NCBI GenBank assembly: GCA_050045915.1 | Contig: JBNGCR010000160.1 | Coordinates: 1 to 12,694, forward strand | Direction of reading: 5' to 3' | Origin: Limnospira sp050045915 | GTDB taxonomy: Bacteria; Cyanobacteriota; Cyanobacteriia; Cyanobacteriales; Microcoleaceae | DNA: 12,694 nt | Part shown: positions 12,042 through 12,694 of the stretch, piece by piece | Position numbering within the stretch: the first letter of the stretch is position 1 | How the letters are laid out: each line of letters starts with the position of its first letter | The notes under the pieces: model-generated | What the model was told of the DNA's origin: nothing | What the model saw: only the letters and a program-made list of their open reading frames with translations | Databases searched by the model: none | Made by a program: the position numbers and the translations under genes

Positions 12042-12694
12042 ATGAAGATTCGACACCCGGAAACCTGGCCGGAAACGGCGGCAGATGCGATCGCCATCCA
12101 AGAGCAGTTAAAATCCCTCGTCGTCACGGGCGATCGCCTGGAAGCGGTTCGATATGTGGCGGGAGTCGATGTCGGATTTTTGGATAATTATACCATATCC
12201 CAGGCGGGGGTAGCGGTGTTAAGTTTTCCGGATTTGCAACTGCAAGAAACGGCGATCGCCCGCCGCCCGACCACGTTTCCTTACCTCCCCGGTTTCCTAT
12301 CCTTCCGGGAAGTTCCGGTGATTTTGGATGCGTTGGAAAAATTGACGATGATTCCCAATTTAATGATCTGTGACGGACAGGGAATCGCCCACCCCAAAAG
12401 GTTCGGTCTGGCCTGTCATCTGGGCGTCGCGATCGACGTTCCCACCATCGGGGCGGCGAAATCCAGACTGATCGGAACCCATCAAGAATTGCCGCCAGAA
12501 AAGGGGAGTTGGCGGCCGTTGAAGGATCGGGGAGAAACCATCGGGGCGGTGGTGCGATCGCGGACAAATGTCAGGCCGTTATATGTCTCTCCCGGACACC
12601 GCATCGGCTTGGAAAGTGCGATCGATTACACCTTACAATGTACGCCGAAATATCGCCTGCCGGAAACGACTCGCTGGGCGGATCGTCTGGCTTC
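12042..12694 (+). CDS. nfi: Endonuclease V, partial at the right edge
   Basis: The frame opens at ATG 12042 and is still open at the window end after 217 residues, close to the full length of about 220-240. Endonuclease V cuts the second phosphodiester bond 3' of deaminated bases, chiefly inosine, to start repair. All signature segments are present: VAGVDVGF with Asp43, PYLPGFLSFRE with the wedge motif PYxPG and Glu90, ICDGQGIAHPKRFGLA with Asp111 and His117, IGAAKS with Lys140, and RPLYVSPGHRIGLESAI. They match E. coli Nfi Asp35, Glu89, Asp110, His116 and Lys139 in order and spacing, so the enzyme should be active. The ribosome site is weak. It stands alone behind a repeat-rich spacer. Confidence 0.95.
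   Translation, partial: MKIRHPETWPETAADAIAIQEQLKSLVVTGDRLEAVRYVAGVDVGFLDNYTISQAGVAVLSFPDLQLQETAIARRPTTFPYLPGFLSFREVPVILDALEKLTMIPNLMICDGQGIAHPKRFGLACHLGVAIDVPTIGAAKSRLIGTHQELPPEKGSWRPLKDRGETIGAVVRSRTNVRPLYVSPGHRIGLESAIDYTLQCTPKYRLPETTRWADRLA

Noticed and set aside
11717..12187. + strand 156-residue ORF before nfi
   Set aside because: It runs through the inverted-repeat element and the CCCTACA repeat and overlaps endonuclease V in the wrong frame.

Overview
The window looks like chromosomal DNA from a cyanobacterium, probably filamentous. The octamer GCGATCGC and its core CGATCG recur throughout, inside and between genes (the HIP1 signature). Intergenic spacers carry heptanucleotide tandem repeats and dispersed hairpins of the kind common in cyanobacteria. 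Most genes are stand-alone household or conserved hypothetical genes with alternating strands. I see no long operon and no complete transposase, integrase or CRISPR array. A run of 100 N (5604-5703) marks an assembly gap.

Layout, left to right. 1-79 (-) is the start of a probable Uma2-type protein. 219-1157 (+) is an EamA/DMT transporter. 1246-1872 (+) is an AbiEii-like nucleotidyltransferase whose stop codon lies in the left arm of a ~105 bp MITE-like inverted repeat. 2048-2299 (+) may encode a small membrane protein. 2469-3821 (+) is a long PlsC-type acyltransferase, convergent and overlapping by 4 nt with a three-TM membrane protein of unknown function (4660-3818, -). 4770-4865 and 5252-5371 (+) are two tiny single-TM proteins that both begin MTGxEL. 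The second is preceded by a striking pair of dyads and followed by a strong terminator. A heptamer-repeat spacer with the gap comes next. 7228-5765 (-) is a DUF697-type GTPase, and 7382-8470 (+) is a calcineurin-like phosphoesterase.

The stretch 8471-9700 is the least ordinary part. It holds repeats, a broken ORF on the + strand (8896-9345 with internal stops), a Fur-box-like site and a sigma70-like promoter whose -10 lies in a perfect dyad. After it come a small C-codon-rich hypothetical gene (9934-9707, -) with its own terminator, a TrkA-C (RCK_C) membrane protein with a TTG start (10818-10045, -), and a divergent second PlsC acyltransferase (10903-11616, +). Then comes a 425 bp spacer packed with hairpins, a 148 bp inverted-repeat element and a CCCTACA tandem repeat. 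Last is endonuclease V (nfi, 12042 to the window end), with all catalytic residues present.

The genes do not form one pathway. Two are phospholipid acyltransferases, one is a DNA repair nuclease, and several are membrane proteins of unknown role. I found no convincing new multi-gene system. The best candidates for something undescribed are the paired MTGxEL mini-proteins with their dyad-controlled leader, and the Fur-box/dyad promoter at 9393-9466 that has no obvious target gene.
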